A stretch of DNA of 64,000 bases from Aphelenchoides besseyi. Its lineage: Eukaryota > Nematoda > Chromadorea > Rhabditida > Aphelenchoididae. Under the pieces are notes generated by a model, which saw only the letters and a program-made list of their open reading frames with translations, searched no databases and was not told the origin of the DNA. Location: positions 17,918,001-17,982,000 of the forward strand of contig JAMPIQ010000001.1 of the NCBI GenBank assembly GCA_024699855.1, written 5' to 3'. Positions 18,118 through 29,518 of this stretch are shown piece after piece (within the stretch, counting starts at the first letter, position 1; the number at the start of each line of letters is the position of its first letter). Position numbers and translations under genes: made by a program.

Positions 18118-19363
18118 TTAATACCGCTGAACAGCTTCTTGGTAATAGAACGATATACTTCGCTGTTTCGAGGCGTCCATTGTCACTTCGAACGGCACCC
18201 CAAATTCTCCAATCACATTGCCACCACTTGAATAGAAACTTCCAAAGTCGAGTCCCGCTTGCTCGGAAGATTTTTGATCAATTGGTGGATCGTCTAAATG
18301 TCGAATCAATTTTCATTCATCCGAATTCAAACTTACCAGCACTCTGCCAAGTGCGTTTCGTTCCGTGCGAGTATTTCGAAAAGAACTTACGCATTTCGGC
18401 CAAGTACTCAGGAAACAACCACATCACTCCAATCGGCTGAAGCAGCGATAGAATCGAAGCTAAAACCATACGCAAAAGAATCTCGTCGATTTCGTTCAAT
18501 CGTGGATTCCGTAGAATCCAAACCGGCAAATGCGCAGCAAATGCCATTAACGAACAACGCAACACCGCGAAATTGTACGCACAAATCGACTCGGCGTTAT
18601 TGTCCGACCATTTGAACTGCCACTCTTGACTCAACTGATAACCCAAAAGGATGCTAGCTGCCAAGATTAAGATTCCCAGACCTGAAAAACTTCAACTCGC
18701 CAATTTTCATTCGGTTCCTCTCATACCAAGAATCGGCACGTATAAGCGGATGTTTAACTCGTCTTGGTAAAATCCGTCCAAAACCGGCGACATCGAACAG
18801 AACGGAGAGATAGTGATCGTTTTATTTTCTGCGGTTTCCAACGCATGATTCCAAGTTGGTAGGAGAATTGAAAAAGATAATAGAAAAATCAAGATCATCA
18901 TTCCCGGTTGCAAGTAGAAACCACTAATCTACAATTCTCGCAGTTAACGGCGGACAACAAAAACTCACGTTCTTGTGTTTCTTTGACCAAATAACCGAGA
19001 TCACTTGATCCAAACAGAAGACCAACAAAATGGCCGCCGATGCAACGTCCAAGACCACCCAAGCACTTAAATGCGGAGCTCGAAGAGCGCAATCCCACGG
19101 CGAGATTCGTGTATTATCGTCGGTTGTCGCTGCGATGGCTGAACCGTGAAAACCGGCGTAAAACAAACTGAATCCCATCAGAAGATCTAAACACGCGCGT
19201 TAAAGCTCTCATTCGTCGTTTGAATACCAAAAAGGTGTAGAGCGTACATCACCGCAAACACATCAGATTGACGGGAACGCATGAACCAAACGTACGAAAG
19301 ATTCGTAATGATCAGCAGAAAAGCGAAAGCCGGTAGAATTTCGAACAAAAGGCTCGGTTGCAT
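18118..19363 (-). CDS. Seven-transmembrane receptor (nematode GPCR, family unassigned)
   Basis: Plasma-membrane receptor inferred from topology. Start MQPSLLFEILPAF at 19363, five exons, stop at 18118. Seven hydrophobic segments can be counted: ILPAFAFLLIITNLSYVW, FAVMYALHLFDLLMGFSLF, WVVLDVASAAILLVFCLDQV, GMMILIFLLSFSILLPTW, YVPILGLGILILAASILLGY, VLRCSLMAFAAHLPVWIL and VLASILSLLQPIGVMWLF. The third TM ends in DQV, in the position of the DRY motif. A Cys before TM3 (SPWDC) and one in the second extracellular loop (SPFCSMSP) could form the usual disulphide. The C-terminal tail is long (about 85 residues). No family-specific motif was recognised, so no ligand can be proposed. The next receptor gene lies 195 nt upstream on the same strand. 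Confidence 0.8.
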
Positions 19364-19557
19364 CCTCGAACTTCAAACGAGCTCCAATGGTTTGTTGGTG
19401 CCGACTCACGTAAACGAAAATGTTGAGTTCTTAATCAGTCTGAAAGCTTCGCACGTTTAAAGGCTAAAGTAATCGGATGAGCTTAGAAGGCTAAAGAAAT
19501 TTCGATTTCGTTCCCGACTTTAAGCGAAGGTGATCATTAGGAAACTTTCAAATAATC

Positions 19558-20891
19558 TCAATGCAATGCCGACTTTTGTCTTGACGCTCGTGGAGACGGA
19601 AGCAAATTTCTTGGCTCGCTAGTCGATGATACTTTGGACAGTTCAATACAATCGAATTGGAGTCGAAGTTGTTTGAAATGTTCTTGAGTTTCGTTGTACA
19701 TTCGGTTGAGTTGAGGCCGAATTCGAGTGTGTTGTTTTAGGAAACAACAGATAGTAACGGGCATTATAGCAGCGTGGAAATGTACCAGCTAAATGAAAGC
19801 GAACTGCTAATTCAATCTTCTTATTTTCTTACTGTAAACACAACTTCCACAGAAGTCGCGTAAATAACAGTGTCTTTCGGATTCACTTGTGTTCGTACAA
19901 AGATACTGCACAGCGAGTAGGTGATGAAGATCAGGGCGTGTACTCCGGAGAACCAAATCATGAATCGAACAATCGCCACGTTTTCTTTTAGTTGGAAACT
20001 TTTGTTCAATTGATAATTGTGCTGTTTCCTTAAAAACTCTTCTAAACGTTCTCTCAAGATCAACGTACGTGGTCAACCATTTGATGTTAATTCGATAGAG
20101 TGCACAATCGATTGACGTAATGAAGACATCAACAGCAAGGATAACTTGATTGATCAGCAGAAGACGACCGGCATTGATGTTCGACGAAGCTGTCGTATAA
20201 TACTTTTTAGCATAAAACAAATCGTCTTTGAAAACGAGAGTGAGTATGAGCAGAGTAAGAAAGTACTGTAAATAAGAATTAGTTCAATTCAATAATACTT
20301 GATTTCACCGTTAAACCAACTCCAATGAGTCCGATCAAAGAAGAGGAATTGGAGTACGAACCGAAACGACTTGTCGCCGCAATTCGTTCAAAACACATGA
20401 ACATGTGAATGCAGGTATAACCTGAATATTGTCAGTGTTTTCAATCAATTGCTCACCAACAACATAGACGTAATATGGAGCTCTTAGCGCTATCGACATC
20501 CAAACAGTGATCATCAGTTCACACGGATTGTCATAAGTGTTGTAGTTCACCTGAACAATTCCATTAGATTTATTTGATCATTGTACACACTCCGTTCCAA
20601 ACATCCGTTCCTACGGTTGTTAGTGCAAGAAGCAGCGTAAGGACCACGGAATTCGCAATCAGAATCTTAAAGCCAATCAACAAGTTATTTAAAAGAACTT
20701 CTCAGAACCTTGAAATTGACGTGTAATGGTCGTCTATTCTTAACGAAACAACAAAGAAGAAATCCACTCATGAAACAGGCGAACACATCGAGAGACGAGT
20801 GAATCACAAAGATTCCGGATAAAAGTTTCGATGCGGCAAATTCCTGAGCAGTTGCACAATCATCAGAAGTCACATTCAATCGCGCTTCCAT
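19558..20891 (-). CDS. Serpentine chemoreceptor, Sra/Srab-like
   Basis: Probable chemosensory 7TM receptor of the nematode Sra superfamily. Start MEARLNVTSDDCATAQE at 20891. TM segments include GIFVIHSSLDVFACFMSGFL, ILIANSVVLTLLLALTTV, ITVWMSIALRAPYYVYVVG and FLTLLILTLVF. After TM3 the sequence HMFMCFERIAATSR is the characteristic Sra-type ER-x-x-AT motif replacing DRY. SFQLKENVAIVRFMIWF before TM6 and AAIMPVTICCFL in the last TM are also family-like. The intron near 20032-20071 uses donor GTACGT and acceptor TTTAAG and restores the frame to KQHNYQLNKSFQ. The final exon ends SRQKSALH at 19558. About 195 nt separates it from the unrelated 7TM gene downstream. Confidence 0.8.
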
Positions 20892-22340
20892 TTTCGTACG
20901 AATCTTCAATTCAAATTTTTACTGTTCAGTCGGCTCTTAATCGAATTCGCAGCGTGGGTCCGAACAACGATTTCATTAACGAAAGGTAAAATGTTTAGTC
21001 GCAACATGATCATTAAAACTCAAGACATCTTGTTACTAACTACCGGTCAAATCCACTCAAACAAAAGTAAAGATGTTCGGCAGGCAGTCGAAACGTACGA
21101 TGTTGGAATCACGAGTTGTTGGCTAATTGTCGTGTACGTGAATGTCGAAAATAAACGCATCTTCACATGGCATTTCAAGGCAAAGTGGGAAAACTCGCAT
21201 TTCAGAGATCAATTGAGTTGAAGTGTTTATTGAAATTCGTTGAAATTAAACAATCGAATCAAAACGTCTAATCGACATTCGGTCTGAGATAGGAAGGTAG
21301 AAAGCGAAGCGGTAGTCGAGTGTTAGCATTGCGATAAGGCCACTGAAATACTGAATAAGATACGCGAGAACAGCTGAAAACTTACTCCATTGTCACTTAG
21401 TCTGAAATTTTCTGGAGTATTCGCAGAAATCTCGAAGTTCAATTGACGTTCATTCTTCTTCTGTGGAGCACACATCACTCAGACAGACACGAGTAAAAAC
21501 TCTAAACGGGAAGAGGTTTGCGTTCACCTGTTGTTTTCACCAGAAACCAGTTCACTTCCTTCGATTTGTTTTTGCATTACGATCATCAGATCGTTGAACA
21601 AATTTGAACTTAACCGTAAACTCAATACTCAACAATTAATCATTTTACTCTGACTGATTTTCAAGAGAAATTTGAACGGCTGCCAACGCGTGCAGATGAT
21701 TAATGCACGTGTAAACGGGCGATTATGAGCGAACACCACATCCGCCAATCGACAGGACTCCGAATGTAGGGCGAGAAAGTGTGCCATCGGTCATCTTCAA
21801 AATTAAACGTCGGAAGTGAAATCGTTAGTTAGATCATTAGTCATCCCTCTGTCAATGTTTTTACTCAACGGTTCGATCGAATGTTGCAAATGTCTTGCGT
21901 TAATCCAATTAGTCGAATCATCGGGTTCGTAGTGACCAAATTGTACAAACAACAAGTCGATTATTGTCAAATTGAATGTCGAACAAGTTCAAATTGATCG
22001 CAACATTTTCGTCTTCGTGGTCTTAAGATCATTACCAATACCCACGTCGACGAGTGTGCCCGAGGCAGAACGGAAGTCGAGTGGAACCGATGGCGTGACC
22101 CAAAAATGAGCGTCAAGAATTGGGGGAACATGATTGCGGAGCGACGATCAAAAACCCTGAGGTAAACGAAATCCGCCCGTCGATGAAAATGATCGAAATT
22201 CCAATGCTCCAAAAATCTTTTGTCTTTGCGTCGAGAACGTTAAAATATGGATCTGGAGTCGTGAAACCAGAAATCCTGACGCCGATTTGCGAAACTGATA
22301 ACGACGTTCGTTCAGACACAATGGCGACTGTCTTCTCCGA
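20892..22340. other. Intergenic, receptor gene / collagen
   Basis: About 1.4 kb between divergent genes, with no convincing coding frame. It probably contains both promoters; collagen transcription likely starts near the right-hand end. Confidence 0.35.
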
Positions 22341-22348
22341 TATAAAAA
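22341..22348 (+). promoter_or_regulatory. TATA box of the cuticle collagen gene
   Basis: TATAAAAA lies 51 nt before the collagen ATG, the usual arrangement for highly expressed nematode collagens with very short 5' UTRs. Confidence 0.7.
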
Positions 22349-22391
22349 GGTCGACAGATCGGTTTCAGGATCGACAGTCTGCTTTCCAACA

Positions 22392-23972
22392 ATGAAATTG
22401 CACACCGCCATCTTCTTCGCTTCGACCATTTCCGGTCTTTCCATCTTTGTATGTCTTTTCGCCATTGTCAACATCTACAATGATGTTCAATCGATTTGGA
22501 CCGAATTAGACAATGAGATTGGAACTTTCCGTGTAAGAGTACTTGGAGTTAAATTACTTCTTCTGACTCCAATTTTAGTCAACAACCGACGATCTGTGGG
22601 ACGATATGATGCGTTTGGGAAATGGGAAGAAGCGTAATCGTCGTGAAGCCTACGAAGTCAAACCATCAAGTGAGAATTACGAAAACCAACCTCAAGGACC
22701 GAGTGTACAGAACGGTTCGCCGGCTCCGCACAAAGCTTCACCTCCATCTATTCCGCCGTCGTTGGCTTCTGGATCGGAAAGTGGTGGTTGCAACTGTCAA
22801 ATCGAAAACAACAAATGCCCATCAGGTAGTTATCGACTAACTTCTTGCCTCTAATTCTAAATTTCAGGACCACCCGGAGAGAAAGGTTGATTGAAAGTTT
22901 AACGAAAGTTAATCATTTCTTAGGTGTCAATGGAAATCCTGGATTGGATGGTTTGGATGGAATTAATGGTGTGCCCGGAAAAGGTGAGTTCTTTAAACGA
23001 TAGTTTTAATTCGCTTTTATGTTTTCAGACAGTGAGGATATTACTCCCGAAACCCAAGACACCGGTACATGCTTCAACTGCCCAGCTGGTAACTGATTAT
23101 ATAAATGATTGGCAACCTTAAACCCACCTATTTTCAGGTCCCATCGGTGCTCCAGGAGCAGTCGGTCGACCAGGTAAGTAATTTGTTTTACGTTTTATCA
23201 ATAACCTGTTTGTTAAGGACCTCGTGGTCTGGTCGGTCAAGCAGGTCAAGCCGGTCAAGCGGGTAATTTGTGTCTTTAATTTCACTCTAACAATTCAATT
23301 TTAGGCCGTGATGGACAACCTGTGAGTTTGAATGCCCTTGCAGCACAATCATCGTTATATCTAGGGCCACACTGGAGAATCAGGTCTCCCAGGACCACCA
23401 GTAAGTTTCAAATCAACTGTACAATCACTCATTCGCTTTGTTTGCAGGGAAAAGTTGGACCACAAGGACTACAAGGTTTTTATTCGTTTTAAGTCACAGG
23501 TTTTTATTTCTGAATTTAAGGACAAAAAGGCAATGATGCACAACATTTGATTGGTCGTCCAGGATTGAAAGGTGAAAAAGGAGATGCAGGACCAATGTAA
23601 GTTGAGAACTTAACGCACACTTTTAATGAAATCTTTAGTGGTCCAATTGGTGTTGAAGGCAAAGAAGGACCGGCGTGAGTTCATTTCTTTTAATGCTATT
23701 ACTTGTAAGCTTCAATTTAGTGGACCTCAAGGCCCACAAGGACCAAAGGGATCACAAGGAGAACACGGACCTTCAGGAGCGTCCGGTGAGGCCGGTATGT
23801 GATGCATTAGAGTTCGGTGAAGACTAATTATCTTTTAGGAATTGATGGTGTTGTTGGTCGTCCGGGTGCTGATGCCAACTACTGCCCCTGTCCAATCCGC
23901 GGAGTTGGAAACGGATTGAATGGCAGTGGCTCTGGAGGAAAGAATAGTGGTGCTTATCAACAACGATCTTAA
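22392..23972 (+). CDS. Cuticle collagen with about 14 exons
   Basis: Secreted structural protein of the cuticle. The N-terminus MKLHTAIFFASTISGLSIFVCLFAIV is the usual collagen signal/anchor. DDLWDDMMRLG and a furin-type site KKRNRREAY follow. Cys residues in GGCNCQ, NKCPSG and GTCFNCPAG flank interrupted Gly-X-Y blocks. The C-terminal motif GADANYCPCPIRG is typical of the family; translation ends SGAYQQRS with TAA at 23970-23972. The triple-helical region is split into many small exons (some only 15-45 nt) by introns of about 40-50 nt, mostly interrupting a Gly codon after its first G and in a few cases lying between codons. Most C. elegans cuticle collagens have only one to three introns. 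AATAAA follows at 24021. Confidence 0.93.
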
Positions 23973-24020
23973 TTCCCAAAAAAAAGACTTTTTTTTGTAC
24001 AAATTTGTCAATTATCTTGA

Positions 24021-24026
24021 AATAAA
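24021..24026 (+). terminator. AATAAA polyadenylation signal of the collagen gene
   Basis: Hexamer 49 nt after the collagen stop. Confidence 0.7.
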
Positions 24027-24153
24027 CATCATTTAATCACAAATGAATAACGTAGAATTGGACGTCTTTTCATGAAATCAATAGCTCGTTAGATTGCGCT
24101 CACAAATCGAGATTGCTGCAATTGCTCACTTGGCCATCAGTTTGTCTCCGAAA

Positions 24154-24673
24154 ATGCGTTTAACTTCAATACTCAACGGCAATTTGAACAAAGTTCATTG
24201 GGATCGACGAGTTTGGCAGATCGGTTACAGTGGTTCACCGTTGCCGAAGAAAAAAGCGTAAGTTTTGGTTTGCAATTCACTCAGTATCGTTTCATTGTTT
24301 AGAACCGGCCGACCGCACATACCAATCTCCGATTATCGACGAGAGCTTCTGCGTCAACGTTTCAACCGTGAACACCAAGTGATGCGATGGTTGTGCACTC
24401 CATATTTGAACAAAGTAAGTGATCCTTTGGGTGTTCGCTGATTTCGTTTAGGAAGCCGAACAACCGTACGTTGAAAAGTACGGAAAGTTTGCGGACGAGT
24501 TGAAGAAACAACAAAAAGAAGTTGAATTGGCCAAAATGCCCGGCGATGCAAAATTGTTGAACGAACACGGTGAAGCACTCAAACCCATGGCCAACTACGG
24601 GAATTTGCTTCACAAGCCGCGAACTGTCGAAGATTCACTGCGATGTCTCATCAACAAGAACCGATGGGATTAG
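24154..24673 (+). CDS. Small conserved-looking protein, unidentified, possibly mitochondrial
   Basis: Three exons give about 143 residues starting MRLTSILNGNLNKVHWD and ending CLINKNRWD at 24673. The N-terminus is basic and nearly free of acids, compatible with mitochondrial import. Then come KKKATGRPHIPISDYRREL, a charged helical stretch YGKFADELKKQQKEVELAK and MANYGNLLHKPRTVEDSL. Codon use and the two ~45-nt introns look like those of a real gene, and AATAAA lies near 24688. I suspect a mitochondrial ribosomal or respiratory-chain accessory protein but recognise no family. The dehydrogenase gene starts 119 nt downstream on the same strand, so the two may form an operon. Confidence 0.7.
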
Positions 24674-24792
24674 TTGTTTTAGTTTTAAATAAATGTCAAG
24701 ACATTTTGACGAGCGTATTGAATTCTGTGGTTTCACTTACCTCATACTGACAAAAAAATTTCCTTGTAGTTAACTGGTTTAGTTGAACAGAA

Positions 24793-25748
24793 ATGTCAAA
24801 AGTTGATGCAATCAAAGTGAGTTGTCTACGTTTTTAAGGTTGTTAGTTTCGAGTTTTTAAGGGATTAGTCGCGCTCGTGACCGGTGGTTCGTCGGGATTG
24901 GGTCGTGGTGCAGTGCAGCATTTGCATAAGAACGGAGCTCGTGTCGCCATTTTTGATCTTCCGACTTCGAAAGGCGCCGAAGTTGCCAGCGAGTTGGGCC
25001 AAAATGCGCTCTTCATCCCAACCGACGTTTGTTATTTGATCTGTAAAACGAATGAAGGGATTTTAGGTCACGAATGAGAAACAAGTTGAGGTCGGACTTC
25101 AGGAGATCAGAAATCAATTCGGTCAATTGAATGCGGTAATTAATTGTGCCGGAATTGCGTACGCTTTTCGTCTGTACAATTCGAATAAACGTGTAATGTC
25201 CGATATGGAGAACTATCGACGAACTCTCGAAGTGAACGTTCTCGGCACAATTAATGTGATCCGTCAATCCGTTCACATGATGATGGACCAGAAATTGGAA
25301 CCTAACGAGGAGCGTGGAGTTGTCATCAACACTTCGTCGGTGGCTGCATTTGATGGTCAAATCGGACAAGTGAGTGTTCTTGTGTTTAGGTCAAACTTAT
25401 ATTAGAAATTCTGTAGACCGCCTACACCGCTTCAAAAGGTGCAATTCATTCGATGACTTTACCGTTGGCTCGTGAACTGGCTCATGAATCGATTCGTGTC
25501 TGCACAATTGCTCCGGGCGTCTTCGAAACTCCGCTTCTAATGGGATTGCCGCCGAAAGTAAGCTTCCATTTCGCTCGATTATTAGATTCGTTGTTTAGGT
25601 TCAAAAGTTTCTTTCTTCGTTGACTGCTTTTCCGAATCGTTTGGGTTATCCGGCGGAGTTTGCTGCTCTGGTCCAACACATCATTGAGAACAAGTACATC
25701 AACGGTGAAACCATTCGTTTGGATGCAGGACTTCGTATGCCCGCTTGA
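24793..25748 (+). CDS. ard-1: 3-hydroxyacyl-CoA dehydrogenase type 2 (HSD17B10-like SDR)
   Basis: NAD-dependent short-chain dehydrogenase. The human orthologue oxidises 3-hydroxy-2-methylbutyryl-CoA in isoleucine breakdown and is also a subunit of mitochondrial RNase P. Start MSKVDAIK at 24793. Visible motifs are the Rossmann [20 protein letters not shown], acidic [17 protein letters not shown], catalytic Ser in [15 protein letters not shown] and [20 protein letters not shown] with Tyr and Lys. The substrate-loop region [21 protein letters not shown] and the C-terminal [16 protein letters not shown] match the family closely. Five exons. The short gap after the preceding gene and a TTGTAG/GGTTTAG acceptor just before the ATG suggest trans-splicing as a downstream operon member. 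Confidence 0.93.
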
Positions 25749-25873
25749 AAGCAATGATCGTGACTCTTAGGTGCATTTCTTAGTCATCATCAATTGTTAA
25801 TTGTTGTTCATTTTATTAAAGTTTTAACAGTTCAACTATTGTGACTTTTATTCGTAGCAAATCAATAGAGAGA

Positions 25874-26664
25874 TCAAATTTTCTCCTCATATACAAGTCT
25901 CAGGAAACGACGTTTCAATTTTTGCAGACGATGAATACTCAGCGATTGGTTGAAGATCGGTGTCCATTGAATATCTTTGATTGGGATCTCCAAAATCTGG
26001 AAGGCAAGTGAAATCACGACGATTGCCGACGTGATTGCGTTGTGACAAAAGAAGAAGTCAGGATCCACTGAAGCGTCTTGTAACAACGTTCCAATTGTTG
26101 TGTTGAACTTGTTCGAATCGGCAAGTTCGTTTGGAAAATAGTCACGTAGAGATGCACTTATCAAATACACAAAGTTGTGAGGCAGTTTAACCTCCAAATC
26201 AAAACCCAAAAGTCGCAGGACTACTTGTTCCAATTGAGCAAACGATTTCCGCAAATCTGATTCCAAATCTCCAATCGGCAGCACCGGTTTGTCGGGATGC
26301 AGGATTCTAAATGCAAAAACTTAGTCAACAAAACTTCTGATTACTTACCGATGTGACACCGTAACCACGTGTCGTATCTTAATCCGATAGTCATTAGTCG
26401 CTTTCGCAGCCAACGACATACAGGCACAAGCGATGGTCTGAGAATTTGAAGTAATATCTTCACGATCAAAATCACTCACGTGCAAACAAAACTCAGTTGG
26501 AATCTTTTTGTTTAGTTTGTGAAAGTAAACGGCCGCGTAGCTGATCGTGATGCTTCGAGCCTCCAAGCGCACCCTTAAAACAAAACCACTTACTGTAATA
26601 GACCATGGAACTTATCTAATTCAATGATAAACTCCAAGATCTTGCGATGTTCCTCCTTCGACAT
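25874..26664 (-). CDS. CCNQ: Cyclin Q-like protein (CCNQ/FAM58 family)
   Basis: Cyclin that activates CDK10 in vertebrates. Start MSKEEHRKILEFIIEL at 26664, directly after an acceptor (TTCTTGTAG). The cyclin fold is seen in EARSITISYAAVYFHKL, TIACACMSLAAKATNDYRIKIRHVVTVSHRILHP, then SFAQLEQVVLRLLGFDLEVKLPHNFVYL, matching the CCNQ pattern, and a second repeat with HNAITSAIVVISLAFQILEIP. It ends FLRLVYEEKI at 25874. The first intron is ambiguous: a 38-nt intron with donor GTTCCA gives ELDKVRLEARSI, while a canonical GTAAGT donor would make a 20-nt intron. TBCE ends 134 nt upstream on the same strand, which with the acceptor at the start codon suggests an operon. The 3' end is convergent with ard-1, about 125 nt away. 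Confidence 0.85.
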
Positions 26665-26797
26665 CTACAAGAATATTTAGAGGCTTAATGAAAAAGTTTA
26701 GTAACAATATACGGTAGCCTTAACCTCAACATACAAAACCAATTAGTTGATTATCTACTTTTTATTACCGATATCAACAAATAACCTGAGATCAAAA

Positions 26798-28443
26798 CTA
26801 TTTTGCGAGGAATTCAACCCGACAATTGGACGGCGGTTCCAAGGCCCGAAGCAGCGTAGATGAGTTCCACTCGAACGTCTCGTAGTAATCTTCCATTATT
26901 TGAACAACAACTTTGATGTCCGAAGCCGAGAAACCAAGCGGTCGTGAAGCGAACATTACCAGTCGTTTGATGTCCAAATGTAACGGCAATTTGCGTTGAA
27001 TTCGCTTGTTTCCGTAGATCAACACAAAAGAGCACAAATTGTCGTTCTTTTTCGTCGGATCCTCCGTTGGCTCGGGCGTTCCGTAAATCTTCGCCAACCG
27101 CTCGATATCCGACTGATGAACCGGGAGTTGTGGTGGTTGGTAGAAACGAAACAAAAACATGAGTTCACAGTTTTTTCGTTCCTCAGCATTAATGATACAA
27201 CCGTCGACGACATCTGCGTACGGAAGCTTGGCCACAATCATCTCGTAAGATTGACAACCTCGCTCACCGGCGTGTAGTCCCGATGAACGAAAGTTCTTCA
27301 GACGCGGCAAACTCCCGACCGCATTGATTGATTCCCACTGAAACGATATTCTCGAAATGAACAACAGAACTCACATCGTTAATCGGATTCTCAGCCAAAA
27401 ACAAAACGCTCAGTTGTTGAAAAGAAGGTTCCGATGGCAATTCGATCTTTGGGATCTCACAGCCGCGTAAATTCAAAGATTCTAACCTAAAATTAATAGA
27501 TGACAAAAGCAAGCTGAGAACAAAGTACCTCGGTAGTTGTCCCAACGGCCACAGTTTCTTGAAATCTCCAATTGGATTGCGGCAAATGTGCAAGTTGGTC
27601 AAATGATCGAAATTTTGACTCAAATCAACTTCACTCAGATTGTTTTCAAGAACAATCAACGACTTTAGTTCGTGAAATACGCGTCCAATTTTCGCTAATT
27701 CGCTCTTTACAAGCCCACAGTTGTTCATCACCAACTCGTGCAGATCGTGTCTTCGATTCTCGACCACCGATTCTGGTAGCGGTAGGAAGACGTTGAATCT
27801 AAACGACCAATCAAAAATAATAAACCACCGTAAACATACGACAAGTTGAGGACTTGAAGTTTAGGGAATAGATCTAAGATCGCAAATAGCTGGTTCCAAT
27901 CAGATAGCAGATTGTTAGCCATCGAGAGTGACACGCATTTTGGAAACTTCAACTCAAAATCCGACTCGACATACGAGATGTACAGATTGTCCAAATTGAT
28001 TGTAAACGTTCGTTGAAGAACACTGAAAACGTCCGTCAATTCTCAAACAAAATCAATCAACCAACTTCAATCCCTCTTCGCCTTCTTTCAACACTATTTG
28101 AACGCCTTCAACTTCACCGGCTTTCTCATCGGACGTTGAACAATAGCGATCGTACAAAGTTTCTCTCAAGCCCTGTCCAACGACCACATCTTTCGGTTTC
28201 ACAAACGATCCGGAAGTCGGAGACCTAAAACGATCAGAAAAAACAGACAATGAGATCAACAAACTTTGCTTCAAAATAACGTTTTCCTTTGACTGTTCCA
28301 TCGTTTTTTCCATCACTCAAATTGTCCCAATCCACACCGATCCAACGCGCCTCATCGCTCCCGTCCACTCGACCCACAAACTTTACCACACCACGACGAT
28401 TTCCAACGCCTACTCGTTGGTTGATTTCAATTCGTTTGTCCAT
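26798..28443 (-). CDS. TBCE: Tubulin-folding cofactor E (TBCE)
   Basis: Cytosolic chaperone that takes alpha-tubulin into the heterodimer-assembly complex. Domain order matches TBCE: an N-terminal CAP-Gly domain (RVGVGNRRGVVKFVGRVDGSDEARWIGV, then DGTVKGKRYF and GSFVKPKDV); leucine-rich repeats (CVSLSMANNLLSDWNQL, LNLRGCEIPKI, LSVLFLAENPINDV); and a C-terminal ubiquitin-like domain (SFVLIYGNKRIQRKLPLHLDIKRLVMFASRPLG). Start chosen at MDKRIEINQRVG (28443), at the beginning of the CAP-Gly domain; the frame stays open to an ATG at 28569. It stops at 26798. It shares a short divergent promoter with dnj-21 and is followed closely by cyclin Q. Confidence 0.92.
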
Positions 28444-28609
28444 TAAACTCCCAAACAAACGACTACAACACTTCCAGCAAACTTTAGCGCAAAATCTCTC
28501 GAAGCGACGAAATAACTTTCGATTGATTTCAAAGTCCGTGACCAATTGATCAGCTGTCGAAATCATCAAACTTCACAACATTCAGTCGGATTACTAGTCA
28601 CGATTGAAA

Positions 28610-29080
28610 ATGGTAAGTTTCTAGCCACTCATCTCAATTTGCAATTAATTTGCTTTATTTCAGTCTAGTGGTTTCATTGCTGTTTGTGCCGGAGCAGCGG
28701 CGTTTTGTTTTGGTGCTCGATACGTGATGAGGAATCAGCAACTTCAAAGCGGATTCAAGAAGATTGTTTCCGAACTTGCAGTAGGTTCTCTTACACTCCA
28801 ATTGACATCCCTCCTTTCAGTCGTCGCCATTCGCTCAAGGTGGTTTCGAAGCCAAAATGACTCGAGGCGAAGCATCGCGAATACTGGGTGTTTCAACAAC
28901 CGCAAGACCTCAACGAATTAAAGAGGCTCACAAAAAGCTGATGATTATCAATCATCCAGATCGTGGTAAGTTTTTCAACTTTTCAATTATATTCTACATC
29001 AACTTTTTTCAGGTGGTTCTCCGTATTTAGCCGCAAAGATCAACGAAGCCAAAGATCTTTTGGAGAACACGAAATCCTAA
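28610..29080 (+). CDS. dnj-21: TIM14 / DNAJC19-type J-protein of the mitochondrial import motor
   Basis: Inner-membrane J-protein that stimulates mitochondrial Hsp70 in the presequence translocase motor. The first exon codes only for the initiator Met (ATG at 28610, directly followed by GTAAGT). Then [22 protein letters not shown] forms the single N-terminal TM. The C-terminal J domain contains [53 protein letters not shown] with the essential HPD. Stop TAA 29078-29080. Length near 115 residues as usual for the family. Divergent from TBCE, with 166 nt between the chosen starts. Confidence 0.94.
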
Positions 29081-29518
29081 GTCCTATCATCCAGTTACTC
29101 ATATGATTTCGGATTGACCGGTGATCTTTCAACTCAAAACTCATTAATTATTTGTTACTTGTTGTTTAGAATATTTCCGATTGAATAGCTATTGCCAATA
29201 AAAATAAAATTTGAGCTGATTAATACGAGACATACAACTGGAGTGTAAGGAGGCAACTTGAGTCTTAGCTTCTTATCATTTCGGAAACCAAAAGAGCGAC
29301 CTCTGCAGTTACTCTTGTATTTTGTAGTCCAGCAGTTCATGTGGTGACAAGAGAAATTTTTCGTTTGCTTTTGGCTGCTGCGATTCAATCGAAACGCGTA
29401 GAATCGTCGCTCTCGACCGCACATTCGCGCTTATTGCACAATCGGGAAAATTATCGTTCCGATTTGTGCGGGAAACGTTCGATTTGTTTGCGATTTGCCA
29501 GTCCCACCATCGAGTTTA
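29081..29518. other. Intergenic, dnj-21 / nuclear receptor
   Basis: About 440 nt, no gene recognised. Presumably the dnj-21 3' UTR and the receptor promoter. Confidence 0.3.

Noticed and set aside
20020..20075. A frameshift in the Sra-like receptor
   Set aside because: A 40-nt intron (donor GTACGT, acceptor TTTAAG) restores the frame to KQHNYQLNKSFQ.
22650..23960. A CRISPR-like array from the repeated Gly-X-Y coding blocks
   Set aside because: The repeats are collagen codons broken by introns in a eukaryotic gene.
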